Assembly: GCF_016909015.1 (NCBI RefSeq)
Contig: NZ_JAFBFA010000008.1
Location: 62,001-126,000, forward strand
Direction of reading: 5' to 3'
DNA: 64,000 nucleotides
Source: Gracilibacillus alcaliphilus
GTDB lineage: Bacteria; Bacillota; Bacilli; Bacillales; Amphibacillaceae
The stretch's first letter is position 1, and each line of letters starts with the position of its first letter. Shown here piece after piece: positions 18,069-27,210 of this stretch. The notes beneath the pieces were generated by a model that worked only from the letters and a program-made list of their open reading frames with translations, had not been told where the DNA came from and did not search any database. The position numbers and the translations under genes were made by a program.

Positions 18069-18366
18069 TGTTCAAAAAGTCCAATAAAAATGACACAGCG
18101 AATTTCTGCGTTGGTGCTTTTCCGTTACTCACGTATGAAAAGCAAGTGGAACTTCTACTAAGATCGTCCACATTGTGTGGACAACGCAGAAGTCAACACA
18201 TCCTGTGCAAGTCTGTTACTCAAAGCGGCGCCGCCTTGAACTTTCGACGCACACGATGTGCTAGTATCGGTGTTGCAACAAATGGTTTCGGTGGGGCGAG
18301 TAACCGCAGTCCCAGGACGTTGCGAACTTAACCGATGATGGTCCTTTTTACCGGGCTTTTTGAACA
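18069..18366 (+). repeat. Repeat family A, long copy between parE and parC
   Basis: A 298-bp palindrome-ended element. The left end TGTTCAAAAAGTCCAATAAA is the reverse complement (with few changes) of the right end around 18340-18366, which ends GGGCTTTTTGAACA. It shares ends and the internal ACAGCGAATTTCTGCGTTGG and GCCGCCTTGAACTT segments with 49099-49246. It also has an extra internal part containing the perfect hairpin GTCCACATTGTGTGGAC. It encodes no protein. Confidence 0.82.
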
Positions 18367-18397
18367 AGCACTATAAGTTGTTTTAGGAGGAATTTCG

Positions 18398-20845
18398 TTG
18401 GCAGTAGAAAAATACTTAGATCTCCCATTAGAAGATGTGATGGGAGATCGCTTTGGACGTTACAGTAAATATATTATTCAAGACCGAGCACTTCCTGACG
18501 TACGTGATGGCCTAAAGCCTGTACAGCGTCGAATTTTGTTTGCGATGCATGAGGAGAGGAATACACATGATAAGCCGTTTCGTAAGTCTGCCAAAACAGT
18601 TGGTACAGTAATTGGTAATTACCACCCGCATGGGGACTCTTCTGTTTATGAGGCAATGGTTCGGTTAAGTCAATCATGGAAGCTGCGCAATGTCTTGGTT
18701 GAAATGCATGGTAATAACGGGAGTGTCGATGGTGATCCGCCGGCAGCAATGCGTTACACAGAGGCAAGGCTGTCAGCCATTTCACAGGAATTACTTCGTG
18801 ATATTGATAAAGAGACAGTGGATTATGTTCCTAACTTTGATGATACAGCAAATGAACCGGTTGTCTTACCAGCAAAAATCCCGAACCTGTTAGTCAATGG
18901 TTCTACCGGGATTTCTGCCGGTTATGCAACCGAGATTCCGCCGCATAATTTAGGAGAAGTGATTGATGCTATCATCACCTGTCTGGATAAACCTGGCGTT
19001 ACGATTGAAGAATTATTAAAGATTATCACCGGTCCGGATTTTCCTACTGGGGGGATTATCCAAGGCTATGAAGGTCTAAAAAAGGCATACGAAACAGGTA
19101 GAGGAAAAATTGTCGTACGTGGCCGGGCGGTGATTGAATCAATCAAAGGAAATCGTGAGCAGATTGTGATAGATGAGATACCATACGAGGTTAATAAAGC
19201 AGCACTAGTAAAGCGGATGGACGAACTGCGGCTAGACCGTAAGGTGGAAGGAATTGCTGAGGTTCGTGATGAAACCGATCGTACTGGATTGCGTATTGTG
19301 ATTGAACTGAAGAAGAATGCGGACAGCCAAGGCGTGTTAAACTATTTATATAAAAATACCGATCTGCAAATCACTTATAATTTTAATATGGTTGCGATTA
19401 AGGACCGTACACCGCAGTTACTGAATATTCGTCAAATGATTGATGCTTATATCGATCATCAGAAAGAAGTTATTACCAGACAGACACAATATGACTTGCG
19501 CAAAGCGGAAAAGCGAGCACATATTGTCGAAGGTTTGATAAAGGCTGTTTCTATTCTGGATGAATTAATTCAAACGATACGTGCCTCTCAGGATAAGCAA
19601 GATGCTAAGAAACGCATCATTGCTGCTTATCAATTTACCGAGGAACAAGCCGAAGCAATTGTGATGTTACAACTATATCGCTTAACCAATACCGACATCA
19701 CTGCCTTGGAGGAAGAAGCAAGTCAATTGCAGCAGGCAATCAATAATTATCAAGCCATTTTGGCAGATGAAAAGAAATTGCTCTCATTTATGAAAAAAGA
19801 CCTGCGACAAATGAAGAAAAAATATGCTGACGACCGCAAAACTAAGATAGAGGAAAAAATCGAAGAATTGAAAATTAATGTGGAAGTCACCGTTGCCAGT
19901 GAAGATGTGATTACGTCTGTCACAGAGCAAGGATATATTAAAAGAACAAGCATTCGTTCTTTTACGGCGTCCAGTCAAGAAGACTTTGTGATGAAGGATG
20001 ATGATCATTTAATTTCACTGTTTGAATTAAATACAACCGATCATTTATTGTTGTTTACTAACAAAGGCCGCTATTTGCCAATACCTGTCCATCAGCTGCC
20101 TGATATTCGCTGGAAGGAGCTTGGCCAGCATATCTCCAATATTACCTCGGTGGAAAAAGACGAAAGAATCATGAAGGCCTTACCAGTCAGAGAGTTTCAT
20201 GCGGAGAAATTCCTGCTCTTCTTTACTAAGAATGGCATGGTGAAGAAAAGTAAGATGGATTTATATGCATCACAGCGTTTTTCTAGGCCTTTAATTGCGT
20301 TAAATGTAAAAGAGGGCGACGAATTAATCAATGTCTATGAAACAGATGGTCATCAAGATCTGTTTGTAGCAACAAATAAAGGTTACGGCCTTTGGTATCA
20401 TGAATCAGAAGTATCGACTGTTGGGCAGCGGGCAGCGGGCGTGAAGGCAATTCAATTAAAAGCAGATGAGCATGTGGTGAATGCTGTGATGCTGGATGAA
20501 TGGAACGAAGATCGTCAGCTGTTTGCAGCCACTCAACGAGGCTCTTGTAAACGGATGTCATTAGATCGCTTTGAAAAGTCCTCTCGTGCCAAAAAAGGGT
20601 TAGTGATGTTGCGCGAACTGAAGGCCAAGCCCCATCGCCTGGTTGGTTTCGAACTGACAAGGGAAGAGGATCAATTTACATTAATCACAGCAAAGCAAGA
20701 GAACCATACAGTCAAGCCATTTACCTTGCCATTAAGTGATCGTTACAGCAATGGTTCGTATGTAGTGGACACCGATACAATCGGTGAAGTCACTAGGGTT
20801 AAACCTTATATGGAAGTGACCAAACCATTTCAAGATAAAGAATAA
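18398..20845 (+). CDS. parC: DNA topoisomerase IV subunit A
   Basis: ParC is the DNA-cutting subunit of topoisomerase IV. It has 815 residues. The winged-helix and tower region carries the catalytic Tyr120 in AAMRYTEARLS. The quinolone-determining region reads HPHGDSSVYEAMV, which has Ser and Glu at the two usual positions, the sensitive form. The C-terminal beta-propeller follows (repeats such as FTNKGRYLPI, FTKNGMVKK, AATQRGSCKRM). The start is TTG at 18398, 7 to 8 bases after TAGGAGG. A strong terminator follows. Confidence 0.97.
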   Translation: MAVEKYLDLPLEDVMGDRFGRYSKYIIQDRALPDVRDGLKPVQRRILFAMHEERNTHDKPFRKSAKTVGTVIGNYHPHGDSSVYEAMVRLSQSWKLRNVLVEMHGNNGSVDGDPPAAMRYTEARLSAISQELLRDIDKETVDYVPNFDDTANEPVVLPAKIPNLLVNGSTGISAGYATEIPPHNLGEVIDAIITCLDKPGVTIEELLKIITGPDFPTGGIIQGYEGLKKAYETGRGKIVVRGRAVIESIKGNREQIVIDEIPYEVNKAALVKRMDELRLDRKVEGIAEVRDETDRTGLRIVIELKKNADSQGVLNYLYKNTDLQITYNFNMVAIKDRTPQLLNIRQMIDAYIDHQKEVITRQTQYDLRKAEKRAHIVEGLIKAVSILDELIQTIRASQDKQDAKKRIIAAYQFTEEQAEAIVMLQLYRLTNTDITALEEEASQLQQAINNYQAILADEKKLLSFMKKDLRQMKKKYADDRKTKIEEKIEELKINVEVTVASEDVITSVTEQGYIKRTSIRSFTASSQEDFVMKDDDHLISLFELNTTDHLLLFTNKGRYLPIPVHQLPDIRWKELGQHISNITSVEKDERIMKALPVREFHAEKFLLFFTKNGMVKKSKMDLYASQRFSRPLIALNVKEGDELINVYETDGHQDLFVATNKGYGLWYHESEVSTVGQRAAGVKAIQLKADEHVVNAVMLDEWNEDRQLFAATQRGSCKRMSLDRFEKSSRAKKGLVMLRELKAKPHRLVGFELTREEDQFTLITAKQENHTVKPFTLPLSDRYSNGSYVVDTDTIGEVTRVKPYMEVTKPFQDKE

Positions 20846-20853
20846 TGACTAAC

Positions 20854-20899
20854 AGACTGTCGCAAAATGTAAATATTGCATTTTGCGACAGTCTTTTTT
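20854..20899 (+). terminator. Strong terminator after parC
   Basis: A perfect 16-bp stem, AGACTGTCGCAAAATG with CATTTTGCGACAGTCT, followed by T6. Confidence 0.95.
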
Positions 20900-20904
20900 C
20901 TCAT

Positions 20905-21032
20905 AAGATCAGAAAGTATATAATTTTTCATGCATCCTTCTTATTCAAGAATAGCCATGTCCAGCTCCAAGCGCCAAACTTTAGAGATTTCACTTCACGC
21001 CCTGCGATAAGTCGACATCGACTCCTTCCGTC
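20905..21032 (+). repeat. Repeat family C, copy 1
   Basis: About 125 bp shared with 43411-43537. Landmarks in order: ATCAGAAAGTATAT, TTTTTCATGC, TTATTCAAGAATAG, TGTCCAGCTCCAAGCGCCAA, TTCACTTCACGCC, GATAAGTC and ACATCGACTCC. Short GC-rich repeats with a GTCCAGCTCCA core are a familiar intergenic element in Bacillaceae. It has no coding content. Confidence 0.75.
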
Positions 21033-21109
21033 GTCGTGTTTCCTTTATCTCCGTTGTGACGCTCCAATCTCTACGTTTTTAAAAGGGCGCTTTGCGCTTT
21101 TCGTTCTCC

Positions 21110-21904
21110 TCATAATAGGGATTCTGCTCCGTCAATAAACATTTCTGTGCCTGTAATATGGCTGGCATGATCAGAAGCTAAAAAAGTAACAAGATTGGCT
21201 ACTTGTTCAGGTGTGCCAGGTTTATGTTCAAGCGGTTTGTCGCCTTTTGGGTATTCAATCGGAATACGAATCTTATCTAGTTCAGGTGTTTTTTCAGTAT
21301 TTTCTCCGATATTTGTTTCAATAGCCCCTGGACAAATAATATTTACTCGAATGCCGTATTGCGCCAGTTCTAGTGCAGCCATTTTCCCAAAAGCCATCTG
21401 AGCAGCCTTTGATGAACTGTATGCCGCCATCCCTAAGTTAGAAAAGACACGATTTCCATTGACTGAACTGGTAATAATAATGCTGCCACCCGTTTCTTTC
21501 ATTAATGGAATAGCATATTTCACGGTATGAAATGTTCCCTTTAAGTTGGTTTGCATTGTTTTATCCCAGTCCTCTGAGGATAAATCTTCAATTGGAGCGA
21601 GCACGCCATTAATACCTGCATTAGCAAAGACAATATCTAACTTATTGTACCTGCTTTCCAGCTCTTTCATTGCTTCTTTTACTCGCTGGCCATCGGTGAG
21701 GTCAACATCTGCTACAACCGCTTCGCCACCAAGTCTTATTATTTCATCCTGAACCTTTGCTGTCTTTTCTTCTTTTAAGTCAACTAGAAAAAGTTTTGCA
21801 CCGCCTCTGGCTAATGCCAAGGCAGCAGCTCGTCCTATCCCTGAACCTGCTCCAGTTACTAAGGCTGCCTTTCCATCGAACATATACTGATTGTTAGCTT
21901 TCAT
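21110..21904 (-). CDS. Short-chain dehydrogenase/reductase
   Basis: A classical SDR of 264 residues, FabG/glucose-dehydrogenase-like. The NAD(P) motif is TGAGSGIG near the N-terminus, with NAG in the middle (FANAGINGVL). The catalytic Ser is in ITSSVNGN, and the catalytic YxxxK is in AAYSSSKAAQ. The end GTEMFIDGA is typical of the fold. ATG 21904 is chosen because AGGAGG lies 7 bases ahead; the longer frame from 21958 contains that site. The substrate is not predictable. It is divergent from the aldolase gene. Confidence 0.88.
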   Translation of the reverse strand: MKANNQYMFDGKAALVTGAGSGIGRAAALALARGGAKLFLVDLKEEKTAKVQDEIIRLGGEAVVADVDLTDGQRVKEAMKELESRYNKLDIVFANAGINGVLAPIEDLSSEDWDKTMQTNLKGTFHTVKYAIPLMKETGGSIIITSSVNGNRVFSNLGMAAYSSSKAAQMAFGKMAALELAQYGIRVNIICPGAIETNIGENTEKTPELDKIRIPIEYPKGDKPLEHKPGTPEQVANLVTFLASDHASHITGTEMFIDGAESLL

Positions 21905-22100
21905 CTGCCATCCTCCTATTTTTTTCGAAGTAATTGTCTCGCTCGTCATCTCTTGCAATCGAAATATGCCATACGAGATGTGAACGCCCCGACAAGTCTA
22001 GTTTTATTATTTCTAGATGTAAATCTTTTATGAAATAACTTGATTATGGGATACCCTTTTTGTATATATTAAAACAAACGATTCGACATCAAACAGCAAA

Positions 22101-22130
22101 TTTACCCCCAGCAATTAACTATGATACAAT
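22101..22130 (+). promoter_or_regulatory. Possible promoter for the aldolase gene
   Basis: TTTACC (22101-22106) and TACAAT (22125-22130) are separated by 18 bp. A TATGAT overlaps at 22120. The match is weak. Confidence 0.3.
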
Positions 22131-22180
22131 AGCTGTATGGTAAATAATGCTTATTACCAATAACCAAAGGAGTGGTAAAC

Positions 22181-23065
22181 ATGCTTGCAGATCAATTGGA
22201 CAAGATGAAGTATGGAAAAGGCTTTATAGCAGCTTTGGATCAAAGTGGTGGCAGTACTCCAAAGGCACTGGCTGCATATGGGATTTCGGAAGAGGCTTAT
22301 TCTAATGAGGAAGAGATGTTTGATTTAGTGCATCAAATGCGTACACGTATCATTACCTCTCCAGCATTCGATTCCGAATACATTTTGGGTGCCATTCTAT
22401 TTGAACAGACAATGGACAGTAAGATTAAAGATATATATACAGCCGATTATTTGGCAAACGAAAAAGGAATTATTCCTTTTTTAAAAGTGGATAAAGGATT
22501 GGCAGAAGAAAACGATGGTGTCCAACTAATGAAACCGATTGATAACCTCAGCGAGATCTTGCAGCGTGCAAAAGCACGGCATATTTTTGGGACGAAAATG
22601 CGTTCTGTGATCAAGAAAGCCAATCCAGAAGCCATCCAACAGGTGGTAGAACAGCAATTTAGCATCGCCAAAGAGATTATTGCCGCAGGTTTAGTGCCAA
22701 TTATTGAGCCTGAGGTAGATATACACAGTGAGGATAAAGAACGCTCTGAAGAGATATTGAAAGAGCAATTAAAAAAGCACTTGAACCAATTAGAACAAGA
22801 TCAACTAGTCATGTTAAAATTATCGATTCCAACACAAGCCAATTTCTATTTAGAATTGACAGAACATCCAAATGTGGTGCGTGTGGTAGCATTATCTGGA
22901 GGATACAGCCGTGAAGAAGCAAATCATAAATTAAAAGAGAATGACGGGTTGATTGCCAGCTTTTCTAGGGCGTTAAGCCAAGATTTACGAGCAGATCAAA
23001 CAGAAGAGGCCTTTGATAATGCACTAAAAGAAGCCGTTCAATCAATATATGAAGCCTCGATATAG
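22181..23065 (+). CDS. fda: Fructose-bisphosphate aldolase, class I
   Basis: A metal-independent aldolase that splits fructose 1,6-bisphosphate through a Schiff base, 294 residues. The N-terminal GFIAALDQSGGSTPKAL and the central FLKVDKGL are class I signatures. The likely Schiff-base lysine is Lys213 in VMLKLSIP. This is the Staphylococcus-type enzyme, whereas B. subtilis uses a class II aldolase. ATG 22181 follows AAAGGAG; the GTG at 22172 lies within that site. It is monocistronic. Confidence 0.94.
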   Translation: MLADQLDKMKYGKGFIAALDQSGGSTPKALAAYGISEEAYSNEEEMFDLVHQMRTRIITSPAFDSEYILGAILFEQTMDSKIKDIYTADYLANEKGIIPFLKVDKGLAEENDGVQLMKPIDNLSEILQRAKARHIFGTKMRSVIKKANPEAIQQVVEQQFSIAKEIIAAGLVPIIEPEVDIHSEDKERSEEILKEQLKKHLNQLEQDQLVMLKLSIPTQANFYLELTEHPNVVRVVALSGGYSREEANHKLKENDGLIASFSRALSQDLRADQTEEAFDNALKEAVQSIYEASI

Positions 23066-23345
23066 TTGGAAGAGGAGCGATAGAAGCAGAAAACGGCGCA
23101 TTTTCTTGTGTTGTACCAGCTTCGATCCTGAGGGAAAGTGCAACTTTTTTAAATCTCTGCAAAGAAGATGGTGCTCATTGATAGACAAGGTGTTGGGGAG
23201 CAGATCCATACATGGACTGGCTCCTTCTTCTTTTTGGAAAAATAATAAAGCGACAACATTCGTTTTATCCGAATAAAAACTATTAGCCATATCTTGAAAA
23301 AATCAGTATAATGGGGAAAAAGAATCATCGTCAAGGAGTTTTAGC

Positions 23346-26300
23346 ATGCAAATAACGAAACAAGATATAGATCAAGAAAAGTTACGACTTGCGCAAATGT
23401 TCGACTTTTTTCAACAGCAGCAAGAAGATACATATAAAGAACAAATCTTAGATTATTTCGATAAATTACAAAACCAAATGCTCCATATTTGTTTCAGCGG
23501 GCATTTTTCGGCCGGTAAATCGACATTAATTAATCATTTAATGGAAGAAGCACTTTTGCCGCAGAGTCCAATCCCTACTAGTGCTAATATTGTAGAAATT
23601 AAACGTGGGGAAGAAGCGGTGATTATTCATTTTGCCGAGCGTCCAGCGGTAAAAATGGAAACCTTGCCGCCATTGGAGCAACTTCATCAATTATGCCGAG
23701 ATGGGGATGAAATCAAGAAGGTAGAAATTTTTAAGGAATTGGCACAATTACCTCAAGGGGTTAGTTTTATGGATACCCCTGGGATTGATGCAGCTAATGA
23801 CGCGGATCGGCTGATGACAGAGTCAGCTTTGCATAAAGTAGATGTCTTATTTTATATTATGGATTATAACCATGTCCAATCCGAAGTAAATGCCAAGTTT
23901 CTTAAGCAAATAGATGAAATGAACAAACCGTATTATGTCGTTATTAATCAAATGGATAAGCATGATGAAGAAGAAATCTCGTTTACTTCTTTTCAAGCAA
24001 GTATTGACAAGGTATTTCAGCAATGGCAGATTAAACCTGTCCAAATATTTTATACATCGATGCAACAAGGGGCAGCGATCAATCAGTTAGATGCACTGCG
24101 TAAAACCGTATTCCAGCTTATGACAGAGAATCATCAGCAGATCTTAGCAGAGACGATTAACCAAGGTGTGTCACATTCTGTCACGGATTTTATTAAAAAC
24201 AGCAAGAAAGCGTTAACTGATCGTATAGAGATGTTAGACGAAGCCATCGCTGAAATTGCCCCTGCTGTGTCATCTCTGATTGAAATGGAACAGACTTATC
24301 AGGCTAAATTGCAGGAAAGGGAAGCGATCGAGACAGAATTTCTAGGTGAAGTGGAGAAAACGACCAAAAATGCCCAATTAGTACCCTTTGAAATCCGTGA
24401 GCGAGCCGAACAAGTACTGCAAGCTTATGATCCCAAATTCAAACTGGGGTTATTCCGCAATCAAAAGAAAATTCAAACCGAGAGGGAGCAACGATTAAGC
24501 ACCTTTTACCAAGCCGTCAAGGAAAAAACAGAAACGAATTTGGAATGGAAGCTGCGTGATAAACTTTTAGATTTGGTAAAGCCTTATCTGGCTGCCGATT
24601 TCTCTGAAGCTATTTTCAGCTCACACATCCAGCCAGATGATTTGGTCAAGCAAATGAATGAAGGGGCAACGGTTAACGGAGAGTATCTGTTAGTTTATAC
24701 AGAGAATGTAGCACAAATGATTAAGAAGGTGTACCGTCAGCATTATAAACAGAAATGGCACAGCTTAAAACCGGCTGTTTTAGAGCCAATTGAAGCAGAA
24801 ATAGAACAGCTGCAGCAAGAAATAGAACAGCAGCGCCATTATCACATGCTGCGTGAAGAAAAGAATCAGGAAGAGCTAGCTTTTTCTAAGAAAAGAATGG
24901 AAGCAGAAGCGATTTTATCTACAGATTATCCGTATAATGAGTCATTAATGGAAGTGATCTTGGAATGGTTACGCGGTAAAGAAGTAACTGTTGTATCCAA
25001 GATAGAAGATTTACCAACTGCCAAACAAGCTGCTGATTTACCTGTTTCAGAAGCGGAACCAAAGGATTCGGAGGCAGTCAGCCTGTTCCGATATGATGAG
25101 GCTTTATCTGATGCCGAACAGGCGTTTTCGCTAATCGAGTCGATTCAAGGTTTAGAACAGCTGGCCGATGAACTGCAGAATAAGCAAGCACGTTTAAAGG
25201 ATCGATCTTTTACGATTGCTTTGTTTGGGGCTTTTAGTGCTGGGAAGTCTTCCTTTGCAAATGCCTTGATTGGGGAGAAGGTATTACCGGTCTCACCAAA
25301 TCCAACCACGGCAGCTATAAATAAGATCAGTCCAGTGCGTGCAGGTTATCAGCATAAAGATGTACATGTAGTGATTAAAGATGAACAGGAATTAACCGCT
25401 GATATTAATGAGATTACCAGACAGACTTTTGATCATATCAAAGAAGCCTATCGCTGGGTGAAAAAAACAAATCTGAAAAAATTGGCAATGGAGGATCAGC
25501 ATAAATCATTCTTAACCGCCTTTTATCATGGCTTTGAGAAGATGGAAGATCGGATCGGTACAGAATATGTAATTGATTTCGACCAATTTCAGCAATATAT
25601 CCGTGATGAGGAGATTGCGTGTTTTGTCAAGGAGATGGAGTTGTTCTATCAGTCAGATTTAACTGACAAACAGATTACCTTAGTTGATACACCTGGTGCA
25701 GATTCGGTCAACGCTAGGCATACAGATTTGGCATTTTCTTATATCAAGGATGCAGACGCCATTCTGTTTGTAACGTACTATAACCACCCTTTCTCTAAAC
25801 CAGATCAGCAATTCTTAGAACGTCTTGGCAAGGTTAAGGATGCCTTTGAATTAGATAAGATGTTCTTTATTATCAATGCGATTGATTTAGCAAAAGACGT
25901 AACAGAGGCACAATTAGTCCAGGATTATATTCGTAAAGAGCTACAAACCTTTGATATTCAAAACCCGCGTATGTACGCTGTTTCCAGTAAACAAGCAACA
26001 GACAAGAAAACAGCAGCAACTGGATTGCCAATGTTTGAACAGGCCTTCTTTTCCTTTATAAAAGAAGAGTTATCACAAATGAGTATGCGATCCATTTATA
26101 CCGATTTATCAAAGGCACTCGGTTTAGTATCTAATTGGCTGAGCATGATCGATGGCAATGAACATGAGAAAGCAAAAATGAAGGCCGAAAGTCAGCACAA
26201 ACAAGAACAAATCCAAGCACAGCTTCACTCATCAGTGGATGATTTGTATATTGATACTGTGCAACAACAGCTCCATAAACAAGCCTTCTATGCGATTCAG

Positions 26301-26948
26301 CGTTTGTCGATTCAATACCAGGATGTTTTTAAAGATTTTGTCCATCCAGGTATGATTCAATCGCCAGGACGTAAAGGGAAAAAGGAATTAGAAGCAGCCA
26401 TATTAGAAGTAGTTAAGGCCTTAAATACTAGGCTAACACATGAGTATGAAGCAATTACTATTCGTTTGGAGCAAGTCTTTAACCAAGCGGTGCAGCAATG
26501 GCGAAAAGATACTCAAGCGAAAGCAGCTAAAATAGATGATGCTTTTTCTTTTTCACAGCTTGATACGATCCATTTAACAGAACCAGTGATTGGCTTAAAA
26601 GACATCCGTTTGGATGAAAAATTGCTGGCTAAATGGGTGCAGGCATATAAAGATACTAAACTGTTTTTTGCTCATGATGGCAGAAAAGAAGTAGAAGAGG
26701 GGTCTGGTGAATATCTGCAGTTACAGTGGAAAGAGGCCGTGCAACGATTGGAGAAACAGCTGGGAGAATATTATAAAACACAATGGCAAACTCACTATCA
26801 AGAGCTAACCAATCAATTGGAGCAAGAAGTGGTTTCCTATTACCACCATCTAATCGCCGGTATGGAAGATCAGGCAGGCAATAAAGAGACATTGCAAACA
26901 GTAAGTCAGCAACTAACCGCTATTTTAGCGGGTAAAGAGAATCTTTAA
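23346..26948 (+). CDS. dynA: DynA, tandem bacterial dynamin
   Basis: A 1200-residue fusion of two dynamin-like GTPases, the same design and length as B. subtilis DynA (YpbR). That protein tethers and fuses membranes and aids survival after membrane damage. Unit 1 has the P-loop GHFSAGKST (52-60), DTPGID and NQMDK. Unit 2 has GAFSAGKSS (628-636), DTPGAD and NAID. Each GTPase is followed by a long coiled, helical stalk. Both nucleotide sites look intact. The ATG follows AAGGAG. It appears monocistronic, with repeat DNA downstream. Confidence 0.95.
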   Translation: MQITKQDIDQEKLRLAQMFDFFQQQQEDTYKEQILDYFDKLQNQMLHICFSGHFSAGKSTLINHLMEEALLPQSPIPTSANIVEIKRGEEAVIIHFAERPAVKMETLPPLEQLHQLCRDGDEIKKVEIFKELAQLPQGVSFMDTPGIDAANDADRLMTESALHKVDVLFYIMDYNHVQSEVNAKFLKQIDEMNKPYYVVINQMDKHDEEEISFTSFQASIDKVFQQWQIKPVQIFYTSMQQGAAINQLDALRKTVFQLMTENHQQILAETINQGVSHSVTDFIKNSKKALTDRIEMLDEAIAEIAPAVSSLIEMEQTYQAKLQEREAIETEFLGEVEKTTKNAQLVPFEIRERAEQVLQAYDPKFKLGLFRNQKKIQTEREQRLSTFYQAVKEKTETNLEWKLRDKLLDLVKPYLAADFSEAIFSSHIQPDDLVKQMNEGATVNGEYLLVYTENVAQMIKKVYRQHYKQKWHSLKPAVLEPIEAEIEQLQQEIEQQRHYHMLREEKNQEELAFSKKRMEAEAILSTDYPYNESLMEVILEWLRGKEVTVVSKIEDLPTAKQAADLPVSEAEPKDSEAVSLFRYDEALSDAEQAFSLIESIQGLEQLADELQNKQARLKDRSFTIALFGAFSAGKSSFANALIGEKVLPVSPNPTTAAINKISPVRAGYQHKDVHVVIKDEQELTADINEITRQTFDHIKEAYRWVKKTNLKKLAMEDQHKSFLTAFYHGFEKMEDRIGTEYVIDFDQFQQYIRDEEIACFVKEMELFYQSDLTDKQITLVDTPGADSVNARHTDLAFSYIKDADAILFVTYYNHPFSKPDQQFLERLGKVKDAFELDKMFFIINAIDLAKDVTEAQLVQDYIRKELQTFDIQNPRMYAVSSKQATDKKTAATGLPMFEQAFFSFIKEELSQMSMRSIYTDLSKALGLVSNWLSMIDGNEHEKAKMKAESQHKQEQIQAQLHSSVDDLYIDTVQQQLHKQAFYAIQRLSIQYQDVFKDFVHPGMIQSPGRKGKKELEAAILEVVKALNTRLTHEYEAITIRLEQVFNQAVQQWRKDTQAKAAKIDDAFSFSQLDTIHLTEPVIGLKDIRLDEKLLAKWVQAYKDTKLFFAHDGRKEVEEGSGEYLQLQWKEAVQRLEKQLGEYYKTQWQTHYQELTNQLEQEVVSYYHHLIAGMEDQAGNKETLQTVSQQLTAILAGKENL

Positions 26949-26991
26949 CCGTACTAGGCAACAATCGTTCGGGAAGCAGTTTGATGCATAC

Positions 26992-27150
26992 GAGAAAAAC
27001 TAAGAAGAGCATTTGATCCTTTACCTTTTAGCCAAGGTGGATATCCATTAAGAGCAAAACGGTCAGCCGCAGCAATTGCGTTGCTCTCTATACCTTCTAC
27101 GGGGGTTATTTCTGAAATAGCTAATAATGGCTAGTATTGGATATACTTTC
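26992..27150 (-). repeat. Interspersed repeat family B, copy 2
   Basis: The reverse complement matches 2695-2826 over the part with TATATCCAATA, TTATTTCAGAAATAAC and AGAGCAA. It matches 43643-43703 over TTGGCTAAAAGGTAAAGGA and CAAATGCTCTTCTT. It therefore links the two other, partial copies and is the most complete of the three. It has no coding content, and no IS element is next to it. Confidence 0.75.
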
Positions 27151-27188
27151 CTTTAAAAAGAACCTGGATTCCTTTGGAGTCCAGGTTC
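27150..27188 (-). terminator. Terminator after hisJ (minus strand)
   Basis: GAACCTGGATTCC pairs with GGAGTCCAGGTTC. On the minus strand the stem is followed by T5. Confidence 0.85.
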
Positions 27189-27210
27189 CTATCTCTGAGG
27201 CAGCAAGGGT

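Noticed and set aside
18023..18331. Open frame running from the end of parE into the repeat
   Set aside because: It is a shifted frame of parE joined to family A repeat DNA; a non-coding repeat explains it better.
23049..23345. Several overlapping open frames between the aldolase gene and dynA
   Set aside because: They lie on both strands at once, with no start signals and unusual Cys/Trp-rich content. I found no gene here, and no repeat match either.
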